From NCBI GenBank assembly GCA_015075275.1, contig JABTUU010000001.1, forward strand, positions 186,001 to 250,000: DNA of 64,000 nucleotides, given 5' to 3'. Position numbers and translations under genes: made by a program. Below are positions 35,753-43,801 of the stretch, in pieces (the first letter of the stretch is position 1; each line of letters opens with the position of its first letter). The notes beneath the pieces were generated by a model, which had not been told where the DNA came from, did not search any database, and saw only the letters and a program-made list of their open reading frames with translations. The DNA is from Anaerolineales bacterium (lineage in GTDB: Bacteria > Chloroflexota > Anaerolineae > Anaerolineales > Villigracilaceae).

Positions 35753-35913
35753 GGTAAACCAACGTTGGGGCAAATCATCGCGTATTTCAAATATCAATCT
35801 ACCAAAGTGATGAACAGGATTGAAACCCCGAATGCCATTACGCGATTCTGGCAGCGCAATTATTACGAACACATCATCCGCAACGAAAAAGAGTTACAAC
35901 AGAAAACGGATTA

Positions 35914-36775
35914 GACCTCTTGCATAAGTGTGCCATAATAGGTGCATGCGATACGAAACCGTACAAAACCTCAAGGATGAAGACTTCAAACGATGCACAG
36001 GCGTCCAGCGCAACACCTTTGAACAAATGCTGGCAATCATGGAAGCAGGCTTGCGTAACTTTGGCAGGCCAACTACGCTCAAGCGAGCGGACCAGTTACT
36101 GATGACCTTGATGTACTGGCGTGAATATCGCACTGAATTTCACATTGGCTTGACCTATGGCGTCAGCGAGTCAACGGTCTGTCGCACCATCCAAAAGGTT
36201 GAAAATGTGCTGATCCAATCCAAGCAGTTTCACCTGCCGGGCAAAAAAGCGTTGCAACCCAGCGATACGATCTTTGAAATTGTGCTAGTAGATGTGACTG
36301 AACAGCCAGTTGAGCGACCAAAAAAAGACAAAAACGGCATTACAGCGGCAAAAAGAAGCGCCATACCCAAAAAGCGCAGTTGATGGCCGACTTGAATACC
36401 GAGCAAATCCTAGCCACAGACTTCTGTCACGGAAGTTGCCATGATTTTCAGTTGTTCAAACAAAGTCGCTCCAGGGTCGCAGAACACATTTGGATTTTAG
36501 CCGATGCTGGCTACCAAGGATTGTCCAGTCTGCACTCGAATAGCCAGACACCGGCCAAGAAAAGTAAACTTCATCCTTTGAGCGCGGCACAAAAGACCGC
36601 CAATCGCAAGTTATCCAAGAAACGCATTGTGATCGAGAACATCATCCGCAAATTGAAAATCTTCCGGATCTTGAGTGAACGCTACCGCAATCGGCGAAAA
36701 CGCTTTGGTTTGCGTTTCAATTTGATTGCAGCCATTTACAACCTGGAACTCAAATCATGACTTTTGCAAGAGGTC
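35914..36775 (+). mobile_element. IS5-family insertion sequence (IS427-like), 862 bp
   Basis: Terminal inverted repeats GACCTCTTGCATAAGT (left) and GACCTCTTGCAAAAGT (right, read inward) differ at one position. TA dinucleotides flank both ends (35912-35913 and 36776-36777), fitting a TA target duplication; a TTA duplication is also possible and would better restore the RAYT frame. The element carries one transposase made by a -1 frameshift. Confidence 0.88.
35946..36760 (+). CDS. IS5-family DDE transposase, orfA/orfB joined by -1 frameshift
   Basis: orfA (35946-36383) has a helix-turn-helix (YGVSESTVCRTIQKVEN) and the first catalytic Asp in IVLVDVTEQPVERPKK. orfB continues with YSGKKKRHTQKAQLMADL, the second Asp in WILADAGYQG and the Glu region KRIVIENIIRKLKIFRIL. 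The frames join if the ribosome slips back one base on A7G at 36320-36327: the fused sequence ERPKKRQKRHYSGKKKRHT is the normal family motif. The fused protein is about 271 residues. ATG at 35946 is chosen over GTG at 35928. Confidence 0.88.
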
Positions 36776-36837
36776 TATTACATTTTGGATAATCCGTCAC
36801 GGTGGGATGAGGATGATGAAAACCCGTTAAAACAATA

Positions 36838-36859
36838 AGGGCGGGGGACCCGCCTCTAC
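36838..36859. repeat. Single REP palindrome after the RAYT gene
   Basis: AGGGCGGGGGACCCGCCTCTAC, read in reverse GTAGAGGCGGG-TCC-CCCGCCCT, matches the REP units in glpK and the RAYT gene. It begins at the last base of the RAYT stop codon, and its GTAG supplies the TAG stop of the convergent FAD oxidoreductase. Confidence 0.75.
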
Positions 36860-38365
36860 GTTCGCCTTCGCCTCCTCTTCCTCCCCCTCATCATCATTGC
36901 TTCGATCCATGCGGCGAGCGGTTCGGGGGGCGGATAGGGTTGCACGTCAAATTTTTCTTTTCCACACAGCGACAATACGCGATTCGCGGCTTCGAGTCCC
37001 GTCACGCAGGCGCGTTCCAAAAAGAAGGATGGGTTTTGCATGCCGCACCCAATCGCCCGCGCAGAAAAAATTCTCCCACGGCGTTTCAACTCCGAGGTGT
37101 GTGCCGCGCGCGCCTAACGCGGGCAATGTGTGAGTCGCGGCGTTGCGTTGCACATGCGGCTTGATGAGATGTCCCTTCAGTTCGGGGAAGGCGCGATAAA
37201 AATCCGTCAACACAGTTGCCAGCAAAACTGCGTCGGTTTGTTTCAAAACATCTTCGGGTCCGTACACATGGACTTCGATGCACGCGCCGCCTGTTTCGTC
37301 GCTCCACTTGCGATACTCGTCATAAATTTTATCGAGCCAAAAAAAATTGTGCATCACAAAATCGCCGCTGAAGATGCCCGCTTCGGGATGTTTGCGCGGT
37401 TGTTTGCTGAACCATAAACGAATCACCGCGTGGGAAAGTCCATGCGGGAAGAACAAACCGTCAGCACGAAAACTGTTGAGGATGAGCGACTCAGCCGAAG
37501 GTGAGTCGGAAGCGAGGACGACGAAGCGGGATCGAATCGAAGCGAGACCTTCGTCCGACTCATAGTGAAGAGTCCAATCATCATTTTTTTCAACACGCTC
37601 CGCTCGCTTCACATGCGACTTGAACCTGAGCTCGCCTCCGAGTTGCATTATCTTCGCCGACAGTTTTTCGATAACCTCGCCGCCGCCGTTGGGAAGATAT
37701 TCAAAGCGCCACGCGTCGCGCCGCATGACCGTGTAAAAACGGAGGAAGGCGAGAAAGCCAGCGAGCGGAACATCGTCGGGATGTGTCGAGAGTCCATTGC
37801 GCGTGAGACCGAAGAACAATGCGCGGAACGCGGGACCCCAACGCTTGAGCGATTTGCCGAATGTGAGGCCTTCAAGCGGCTGGTCTTCGACGAACGGATC
37901 AATACCGATGGACATGAGGAGTGTGCCCCACACATGGAACAGTGACGCCCAATCGCTGAGGCTGAGCATCCACATAAATTTTGGATGGAACAATAACATG
38001 ATGTAATGAAGCGGCGCGGGCAATGGGCTGTTGCGGATCACCGAGCCGATGCCCACGCGCCCGATGAAATTTTGATTGCGATAGATCCACTGCTCGTCGG
38101 TTGCGGGCGTGAGTTGGTCTATGATCCCATGCCGCCGCAACATGGCTTTGAGATTCACATACGACGACCACACGCCATGCACGCCGTGTTCGTTCGGGAA
38201 TTTCCACCCGTTGATGTTGATCTCTTCTTTGCCCGATAATCTTCCGCCTGCGCGTTCGTCGGCTTCGAGGATGAGCGGCTTGAGTCCGCGCTCGGCGAGG
38301 TGAAGCGCGGCGGTGAGTCCCGCCACTCCTCCGCCGATGATGACTGCGTCGTAGTGATCGTCCAT
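36856..38365 (-). pseudogene. FAD-dependent amine-oxidase/phytoene-desaturase-like protein, one frameshift
   Basis: The N-terminus AVIIGGGVAGLTAALHLAERGLKPLILEADERAGGRLSG is the FAD loop of the phytoene desaturase/amine oxidase family. The near-C-terminal FFCAGDWV is the conserved FAD-contact motif. Just after it the frame is lost: one extra base near 37042 in GTGCGGCATG. In the next frame the expected QNPSFFLERACVTGLEAANRVL follows to a stop at 36856. This may be a sequencing error or a true mutation. The stop codon lies in a REP palindrome. Substrate unknown; hydroxysqualene-type or carotenoid-type oxidoreductases are candidates. Confidence 0.75.
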
Positions 38366-38409
38366 TGCGGGGATTATATGTGATTTTCACCTATTACAAA
38401 CCTACCGTG

Positions 38410-39372
38410 ATGAAGTATCATTTTGTCATGCCGTACAAACATGCCGAACACAGTGACTTGATGCAAAACCGCGCCTCGCTCACGCGTTTTGCGTGGCTGT
38501 CTATTGGCGCGGCATTAACGACGATTGTGTTGAAAACTGGCGCGTATTATCTGACAGGCTCGATAGGCTTACTTTCAGACGCGATTGAATCGCTCGTCAA
38601 TCTTGTTGGCGCGGGGATGGCGCTCGGCATGTTGACCATCGCCGCGCGTCCTGCAGATGAAAGCCATATGTATGGCCACAGCAAAGCGGAATATTTTGCT
38701 AGCGCGACGGAGGGTTTGCTCATCCTTGGCGCGGCGATTGGAATTATCAACGCGGCAATTCAACGGTTGAAAGATCCGCAAGCGCTTGAACAGGTGGGGC
38801 TGGGGTTGGGCGTATCTATTTTGGCGTCGGGGGTCAATTTTCTGGCGGCGCGCAAGTTGACTGCCGAAGGGAAGCGACGAAATTCCATCACGCTTGAGGC
38901 GGATGGCCAGCATTTAATGACCGATGTGTGGACATCAGCGGGAGTGATCGCAGCGGTGGCGGCTGTCGCGCTGACCGGCTGGACGATCCTCGATCCGTTG
39001 ATCGCCATCGTCATGGCTTTGAATATCGTTTGGACAGCTTATCAACTCATGAGTCGTTCCGTCGCGGGCTTGATGGACGCGTCTTTGCCGGCGAAGGAGT
39101 TGGAATTGATCGAAGCGGTGATGGAGAAATATCGGGCGAAACACGCAGATTTTCACGCTCTACTCACGCGTCAAGCGGCGGCGCGACAGTTTGTCTCGGT
39201 GCATCTGCTTGTGCCGGGCGAGATGTCCGTGCACGACGCGCATCACATCGCGGAAGATTTTGAAGCCGACATTCGCAATGCGCTAGGCGGCGCGGTGACG
39301 GTTTTCACGCATCTTGAACCGGCGGAAGACGAGCTCTCGATGGAAGATATGCATTTGGATAGGGATGCATGA
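38410..39372 (+). CDS. Cation diffusion facilitator (CDF) transporter
   Basis: Six membrane helices, with SIGLLSDAIESLVNLVGAGMA (H/D-type metal site in helix II) and ADGQHLMTDVWTSAGVIAAV (helix V HxxxD) identify a CDF metal-proton antiporter, exporting Zn or a similar divalent ion. The C-terminal cytoplasmic domain with VHLLVPGEMSVHDAHHIAEDFEADI is present. Starts at 38410, 38428 and 38461 are all possible. It diverges from the FAD oxidoreductase and overlaps the next gene by ATGA. Confidence 0.87.
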   Translation: MKYHFVMPYKHAEHSDLMQNRASLTRFAWLSIGAALTTIVLKTGAYYLTGSIGLLSDAIESLVNLVGAGMALGMLTIAARPADESHMYGHSKAEYFASATEGLLILGAAIGIINAAIQRLKDPQALEQVGLGLGVSILASGVNFLAARKLTAEGKRRNSITLEADGQHLMTDVWTSAGVIAAVAAVALTGWTILDPLIAIVMALNIVWTAYQLMSRSVAGLMDASLPAKELELIEAVMEKYRAKHADFHALLTRQAAARQFVSVHLLVPGEMSVHDAHHIAEDFEADIRNALGGAVTVFTHLEPAEDELSMEDMHLDRDA

Positions 39373-40532
39373 ACGCGAATCGAATCTATTTCCCGAACCT
39401 TAACGGTTTGCGTTTCATCGCCGCGCTGCTCGTGGTTGTGCATCATACCGAGCAGTTTAAATACCTGTATGGTTTGCCGAATAATTTTTCCGATTCATTT
39501 GTGCAGATCATCGGCGAACTTGGCGTGATCCTCTTTTTCGTCCTAAGCGGATTCCTGATCACCTATTTGTTATTGGAAGAAGAGAAAAGGACGCGAACGA
39601 TTGACGTGAGGAAATTCTATGCGCGCCGCATTCTTCGCATCTGGCCCTTGTACTTTCTCGTCGTCGCGTTGGCGTTGCTGCTGATACCGAATCTTCCAAT
39701 CTTTACCTTGCCCGATTACGGCAGGGCGCGCATCTATAAAGACCTCTTTGAGAAATTGGCTCTATATATTTTCTTTCTACCCAATCTCGTCTCGCCGCTG
39801 TTGGGTATTGTGCCATATGCGTCGCATTTGTGGTCTATCGGAACGGAGGAGCAGTTTTATCTGATTTGGGCGCCTCTCATAAAATTCGTCAGACGTTATC
39901 GCGTGGCGTTGATGTTCGTTATCGTATCGGGTTATTTGCTTTTTGCGCGCGCCCTATATTCAGACCGCACGAACTTCCTCGCCTACAAATACGAGATCAA
40001 CGCCTTTTGGCAATCGTTCAACATCCCTAGTATGGCGATCGGCGGATTTTTTGCGCTGCTGCTTCACGCCGATCATCGCGCGCTTAAGCTCTTTTTGAAC
40101 AACTGCCTTTTCTATTTCGCGCTTGCGTTTACGTCTGTGATGCTGTATCGCGGCGTGTATTTTCCGCAGATTGCGGTTCACGATGTTCCGTTCCCCTATC
40201 TCTACAAGGAATTTTATTCGGTCTGGTTCGGCATCCTCATTTTGAATTTCGCCGCGAACAAAAATATTTTTATTTCTTTGGAACAAAAACCGATCCGCTA
40301 TCTTGGCAAAATTTCGTACGGACTCTACATGTACCATCCCATCGCCATCGTCCTTGCGCTTCATGCAACGACTCGGCTGGGCGCGCTTCCAGACGCCTGG
40401 CTCTATCCCCTTGTCCTTGCATTGACAATCTTCTTTGCAGGCGTTTCGTATGCATATTACGAATCGTATTTCTTGCATTTCAAGCTAGGCTTCGTACGAG
40501 TCGCCAGCGGCGACGAGCCTCTGGAAAGATGA
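39369..40532 (+). CDS. Acyltransferase family 3 (OafA/YrhL type)
   Basis: About ten membrane helices with the family signature FPNLNGLRFIAALLVVVHHTEQ, FFVLSGFLITYLLLEE, and FYARRILRIWPLYFL. This family acylates surface sugars, using acyl-CoA inside the cell. The catalytic His is in VVVHHT. Length 387 is full. Start overlaps the transporter gene by ATGA, but functional linkage with it is unclear. An accepting sugar may come from the 3-amino-sugar operon at 43.8 kb. Confidence 0.88.
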   Translation: MNANRIYFPNLNGLRFIAALLVVVHHTEQFKYLYGLPNNFSDSFVQIIGELGVILFFVLSGFLITYLLLEEEKRTRTIDVRKFYARRILRIWPLYFLVVALALLLIPNLPIFTLPDYGRARIYKDLFEKLALYIFFLPNLVSPLLGIVPYASHLWSIGTEEQFYLIWAPLIKFVRRYRVALMFVIVSGYLLFARALYSDRTNFLAYKYEINAFWQSFNIPSMAIGGFFALLLHADHRALKLFLNNCLFYFALAFTSVMLYRGVYFPQIAVHDVPFPYLYKEFYSVWFGILILNFAANKNIFISLEQKPIRYLGKISYGLYMYHPIAIVLALHATTRLGALPDAWLYPLVLALTIFFAGVSYAYYESYFLHFKLGFVRVASGDEPLER

Positions 40533-40594
40533 ATCGCCTGCGGTTGTAAGTCGGCGGCTTGCAATCCGCTTCCCGTTCGATTATCCTTATGCGC

Positions 40595-40688
40595 GGGAGT
40601 GGTTAGGTCCCGGTGGATCTCCTGGTCTTCAAAACCTGTGGCGGGTCGCGTTGCGCTCCGCGGTGGGTTCGACCCCCATCCACTCCCG
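40595..40688 (+). tRNA. selC: tRNA-Sec (UCA), selenocysteine tRNA
   Basis: The 94-base sequence has an 8 bp acceptor stem (GGGAGTGG / CCACTCCC), anticodon loop CTTCAAA with anticodon TCA, a D-arm starting AGGTC...GATCT, a long variable arm (GCGGGTCGC-GTTG-CGCTCCGC) and a T-arm with GGTTCGA on TGGG/CCCA. These are the known hallmarks of bacterial tRNA-Sec. The anticodon stem carries one or two mismatches (for example a T-T pair). G73 follows; CCA is not encoded. It implies selA/selB/selD elsewhere. Confidence 0.9.
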
Positions 40689-40745
40689 CTAATTTTTGGA
40701 TGGAACTATAGCCTTTTGGTAAAGAGTTATTGTTTTTGGAGATAT

Positions 40746-41978
40746 ATGCCTCTTCCCGACACTGAAATTCTCACCTCTTATGTATCCCAAATTTTTCGCA
40801 TTAACGACGTTACTGTGGGCGATACGCGCGAATGGGCTGTTCGTTACCGTGGGCGGCTGCTCAGTGAAGATACCGTCGCTGCGTACGACCAACTTGCGAA
40901 CGCGGTGCGCGCTTTCAACCTTATCCCTTTGTTTAGAAAGGACGACGATGGGGGGCAGGTCATCTTTCTGGCGCAAAACCTTGCCGAGTCTCGAGTTAAT
41001 GGACGGATACTCGTTAACGTAATCCTCTTTATTCTTACGATCGTCAGTATGCTGCTTACGGGCGTCGAGATTCCTCCGGGAGTTGCGCCTGTTGACGGCT
41101 CATTTCCGCTGTCATATTTGTTGCTCAATATTCTTTCGGGCTGGCCCTTCGCTTTGAGTATGATGGGCATTTTATTCGCCCACGAGATGGGGCATTATAT
41201 CGCCTGCCGCATTTACAAGATCCCCGCCACGTTGCCTTACTTCCTGCCCGCGCCGATCATCAGCCCGCTGGGGACGTTAGGCGCGTTTATTGCGATGCGC
41301 GGTATTCCTAAAAATAAGCGTATTCTGTTTGATGTGGGCGTAGCGGGACCGATCGCTGGACTGATTATCGCAATTCCGGTGTTGTTCATCGGGCTGTCGC
41401 TGTCGAGTCTGGGACCGATCGAGCATGCGCCGGCGGGTATGTCCGGTATCTTGGAAGGGAACTCGGTCTTTTATCTATTTGCGAAATATTTGAAGTTCGG
41501 CCGGTTGCTGCCACAGCCGATAGATACTGGCGGATTATCGCAGGGCATGTATTGGATTCGTTACTTTCTTTCGGGCGCGCCAGTTCCTTTTGGAGGTTTA
41601 GACGTGCAACTTCATTCGGTGGGATTGGCAGGTTGGGCGGGGTTGCTCGTTACTGCGCTAAACCTGGTTCCGGTTGGGACGCTGGATGGCGGGCACGTTG
41701 CCTACGGCTTATTCGGAGCTAAAGCGCGGAAGATTTTTCCATTTGCTATCGGCGCATTAATCGTCTTGAGTGTGTTGCCGCCTCTGCTGACGCTGTCGCT
41801 TGCGTCCTTCAACTCGAATTGGATACTGTGGATGATTCTGCTATTCTGGCTGGGCAAAGTTCACGCAACGCCGTTAGACGACATCACCGAACTAGACGCT
41901 CCACGTCGCGTTATAGGTTATGCGATGTTGGCAGTGTTTATTTTACTTTTTACCCCGATTCCGATGATCGCATATTGA
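40746..41978 (+). CDS. Site-2 protease family (M50) membrane metalloprotease
   Basis: Start is ATG at 40746; the frame upstream runs through the tRNA and is not coding. After an N-terminal soluble domain of about 90 residues, the membrane part has the zinc motif HEMGHYIACRIY (H146, E147, H150) and the third ligand in NLVPVGTLDGGHVAYG. Several helices surround them. This matches the EGY1/S2P-like clade found in Chloroflexota, cyanobacteria and plants. S2Ps cut regulatory membrane proteins; the target is unknown. Confidence 0.87.
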   Translation: MPLPDTEILTSYVSQIFRINDVTVGDTREWAVRYRGRLLSEDTVAAYDQLANAVRAFNLIPLFRKDDDGGQVIFLAQNLAESRVNGRILVNVILFILTIVSMLLTGVEIPPGVAPVDGSFPLSYLLLNILSGWPFALSMMGILFAHEMGHYIACRIYKIPATLPYFLPAPIISPLGTLGAFIAMRGIPKNKRILFDVGVAGPIAGLIIAIPVLFIGLSLSSLGPIEHAPAGMSGILEGNSVFYLFAKYLKFGRLLPQPIDTGGLSQGMYWIRYFLSGAPVPFGGLDVQLHSVGLAGWAGLLVTALNLVPVGTLDGGHVAYGLFGAKARKIFPFAIGALIVLSVLPPLLTLSLASFNSNWILWMILLFWLGKVHATPLDDITELDAPRRVIGYAMLAVFILLFTPIPMIAY

Positions 41979-42020
41979 TTGACCTTTTGGAAAATCAATT
42001 CCGAAGACGCAGATCCATTA

Positions 42021-43415
42021 ATGAAATCTATAAAGATTTTTATAACGTTGGTATTAATTGTTGGCTTAGCCAATGCCTGTGCGCCGGTGACTGCTCCCGT
42101 TGCCCAGACCCCGCTTCCTAGCGCGACAAAACAAGTTGCGGCGACGAAGACGCTTACGCCGGCGGCGAGCCGGCTGGAGGTCGAGGTGGATGCGTTGCGC
42201 GGGAAGCAAGTGAATGTGTGGCATCCATGGTTTGGCGCAGAAGCAAGTTTGTTTGAATCGCAGATCAAAAAATTTAACACGGCGAATGAATGGGGCATTG
42301 TTGTTAACGCGGAGTCAAAGGGGAATTACAACGAAATATTTTTACAAACCTCTGCGGCGCTAACCGATTCGAGCTCGCCGCAGATTGTGATTGCGTTGCC
42401 TGAACATGCGCTGGCTTGGGACGACGACGTTCTGGATTTAAATCCATATATGCGCGATCCCGAGTTCGGCATGAATGCGCTTGATATGTCGGATTTCGCA
42501 AACGTGGTCTGGCGGCAGGATGAGGTGGATGGAAAGCGATTCGGCGCGCCCGCGCAGCGGACGGCGCGCTTCATGCTTTACAACCGAACGTGGGCGCGTC
42601 AATTGGGTTTTGATGCGCCGCCTCAAACTCTGGCTGAATTTGAGACGCAAGTCTGCGCGGCGCACGTCGCGTTGATGAACGATTCTGACCCGAACAATAA
42701 CTCGCTTGGCGGCTGGTTAATTGATGCGAACGCCTACACGGCGCTTTCGTGGATGTTCGCGTTCGGCGGCGGGGTGCAAGTAGAAGACGGCTACCGCTTT
42801 CTTTCGCCGGGCAACATCGCCGCTTTCAAATATTTAAAAGCGTTGCAGCAGAAAAACTGCGCATGGGCGGCGGCTCCTAATCTATCGGTGAGCGAGCGTT
42901 TTGCGGCGCGACAGGCTCTGCTTGTTACAGCGGGGTTGGGAGAATTTAGCGATGTCGCGCGCGCTTTTGCTGCGGCGAACAGCGCCGATGAATGGGTCGT
43001 CCTGCCGTTCTTTGGCGAGGAACGCGACGAGATCGTTGTCTATGGCTCGTCGTTTATCGCGTTTCAATCGGACGCGGAGACACAATTGGCCTCGTGGTTG
43101 TTCATCCGTTGGGCGCTTTCGCCGGAAAACCAAGCCGAATGGGTGAAGAGCGCCGGGCTCCTTCCGCTTCGCGCCTCGACCCTAGACTTGCTTGCCGAAT
43201 ATTCGACCGATCATCCGCAATGGGCAGAGGCGGTGAAGTATCTTTCGAGCGGCGAGGTGACGCCGCAGCTTTCCTCGTGGCGGCTCGTACGAGTCATGTT
43301 GGAAGATGGTTTCCGCGATATGTTTGACGTTATCCGCCATCCCGACTTGACGGAAGGACAGGCACCGGTCATTTTGACTCAGATGGATGAAGCGGCGGAT
43401 GAATTAAGCAAGTAG
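42021..43415 (+). CDS. ABC-type extracellular solute-binding lipoprotein (family 1)
   Basis: ATG at 42021 gives a lipoprotein signal IKIFITLVLIVGLANAC with a cleavable LANA-C box. The mature protein has INVWHPW-type opening (VNVWHPWFGAEASLF), FNTANEWGIVVNAES, ALSWMFAFGGGVQ and QAALLVTAGLGEFSDVARAF, which fit carbohydrate-type periplasmic binding proteins anchored to the outer face of the membrane. No permease or ATPase genes adjoin, so partner and sugar are unknown. It starts 42 bases after the metalloprotease stop. Confidence 0.82.
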   Translation: MKSIKIFITLVLIVGLANACAPVTAPVAQTPLPSATKQVAATKTLTPAASRLEVEVDALRGKQVNVWHPWFGAEASLFESQIKKFNTANEWGIVVNAESKGNYNEIFLQTSAALTDSSSPQIVIALPEHALAWDDDVLDLNPYMRDPEFGMNALDMSDFANVVWRQDEVDGKRFGAPAQRTARFMLYNRTWARQLGFDAPPQTLAEFETQVCAAHVALMNDSDPNNNSLGGWLIDANAYTALSWMFAFGGGVQVEDGYRFLSPGNIAAFKYLKALQQKNCAWAAAPNLSVSERFAARQALLVTAGLGEFSDVARAFAAANSADEWVVLPFFGEERDEIVVYGSSFIAFQSDAETQLASWLFIRWALSPENQAEWVKSAGLLPLRASTLDLLAEYSTDHPQWAEAVKYLSSGEVTPQLSSWRLVRVMLEDGFRDMFDVIRHPDLTEGQAPVILTQMDEAADELSK

Positions 43416-43502
43416 AGCAAAACGTTATTATTTTTCAAAATTCGGCGGATTTTGGATATGGCTGCAACGCTGTTTAACGTTGTGGTAAAATCTTGCTCGC
43501 AT

Positions 43503-43574
43503 GCGGGAGTCGCCAAGTGGTAAGGCATCAGCCTTCCAAGCTGATATTCGCGGGTTCGAATCCCGTCTCCCGCT
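43503..43574 (+). tRNA. tRNA-Gly (TCC)
   Basis: 72-base cloverleaf: acceptor GCGGGAG / CTCCCGC, anticodon loop CTTCCAA on ATCAGC / GCTGAT, T-loop TTCGAAT on GCGGG / CCCGT. CCA is not encoded. Confidence 0.95.
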
Positions 43575-43583
43575 CTGATGTTG

Positions 43584-43629
43584 AGTGTCAGATGTCAGGC
43601 GTTCGCACGGCGCATGGCGCCTGACACTT
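43584..43629. repeat. AGTGTCAG...CTGACACT palindrome between tRNA genes
   Basis: AGTGTCAG(ATGTCAG)GCG and CGCCTGACACT form a fold-back in the 68-base gap between the tRNA-Gly and tRNA-Ile2 genes. A shorter GCG...CGC hairpin nests inside. It could affect processing of a joint transcript. Confidence 0.6.
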
Positions 43630-43642
43630 GGCGCTTAAATAG

Positions 43643-43715
43643 GGGCCCATGGCGCAGTGGTTAGCGCAGGCGACTCATAATCGCTTGGTCGTAGGTTCGA
43701 ATCCTACTGGGCCCA
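43643..43715 (+). tRNA. tRNA-Ile2 (CAT, lysidine type)
   Basis: 73-base cloverleaf with acceptor GGGCCCA / TGGGCCC, T-arm GTAGG / CCTAC and anticodon CAT in loop CTCATAA. The stretch GCAGGCGACTCATAATCGCTTGG matches minor isoleucine tRNA (E. coli ileX) better than elongator methionine tRNA as I recall them, so it should be modified by TilS to read AUA. Elongator Met is the alternative. Confidence 0.8.
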
Positions 43716-43801
43716 CTTTCGATTTTCGATTATGGATTGACGATTGTGCCGCGCTAGATGGCGGCATTTTGTGTTAACATGAGAACCAGATTTGGCTTGC
43801 C

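Larger units (their letters stand above)
35363..36838 (+). pseudogene. REP-associated tyrosine transposase (RAYT), split by an IS
   Basis: The first part (35363-35911) has AYYVTVVAQGRECLFGEI, the HUH motif MPNHVHGII and FWQRNYYEHIIRNEKEL, typical of REP-associated Y1 transposases. After the 862 bp IS the frame resumes at TAC (36779): YILDNPSRWDEDDENPLKQ then TAA, the usual family end. Two palindromes are in frame in the first part: a GCTACGCTCAGGGC unit near the N-terminus (PFGYAQGRR) and an inverted REP pair (RGEVLSPRENPNNNN ...) in the middle. The catalytic Tyr is probably in YYEHIIR. The IS cuts between that helix and the C-terminus, so the protein is truncated. Confidence 0.85.

Noticed and set aside
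35928-35945. GTG start of the IS transposase
   Set aside because: It lies almost in the terminal repeat and adds residues not expected; ATG at 35946 begins the usual MRYE-type N-terminus.
40599-40745. N-terminal extension of the site-2 protease frame
   Set aside because: This part reads through the tRNA-Sec gene. ATG at 40746 gives the family start.
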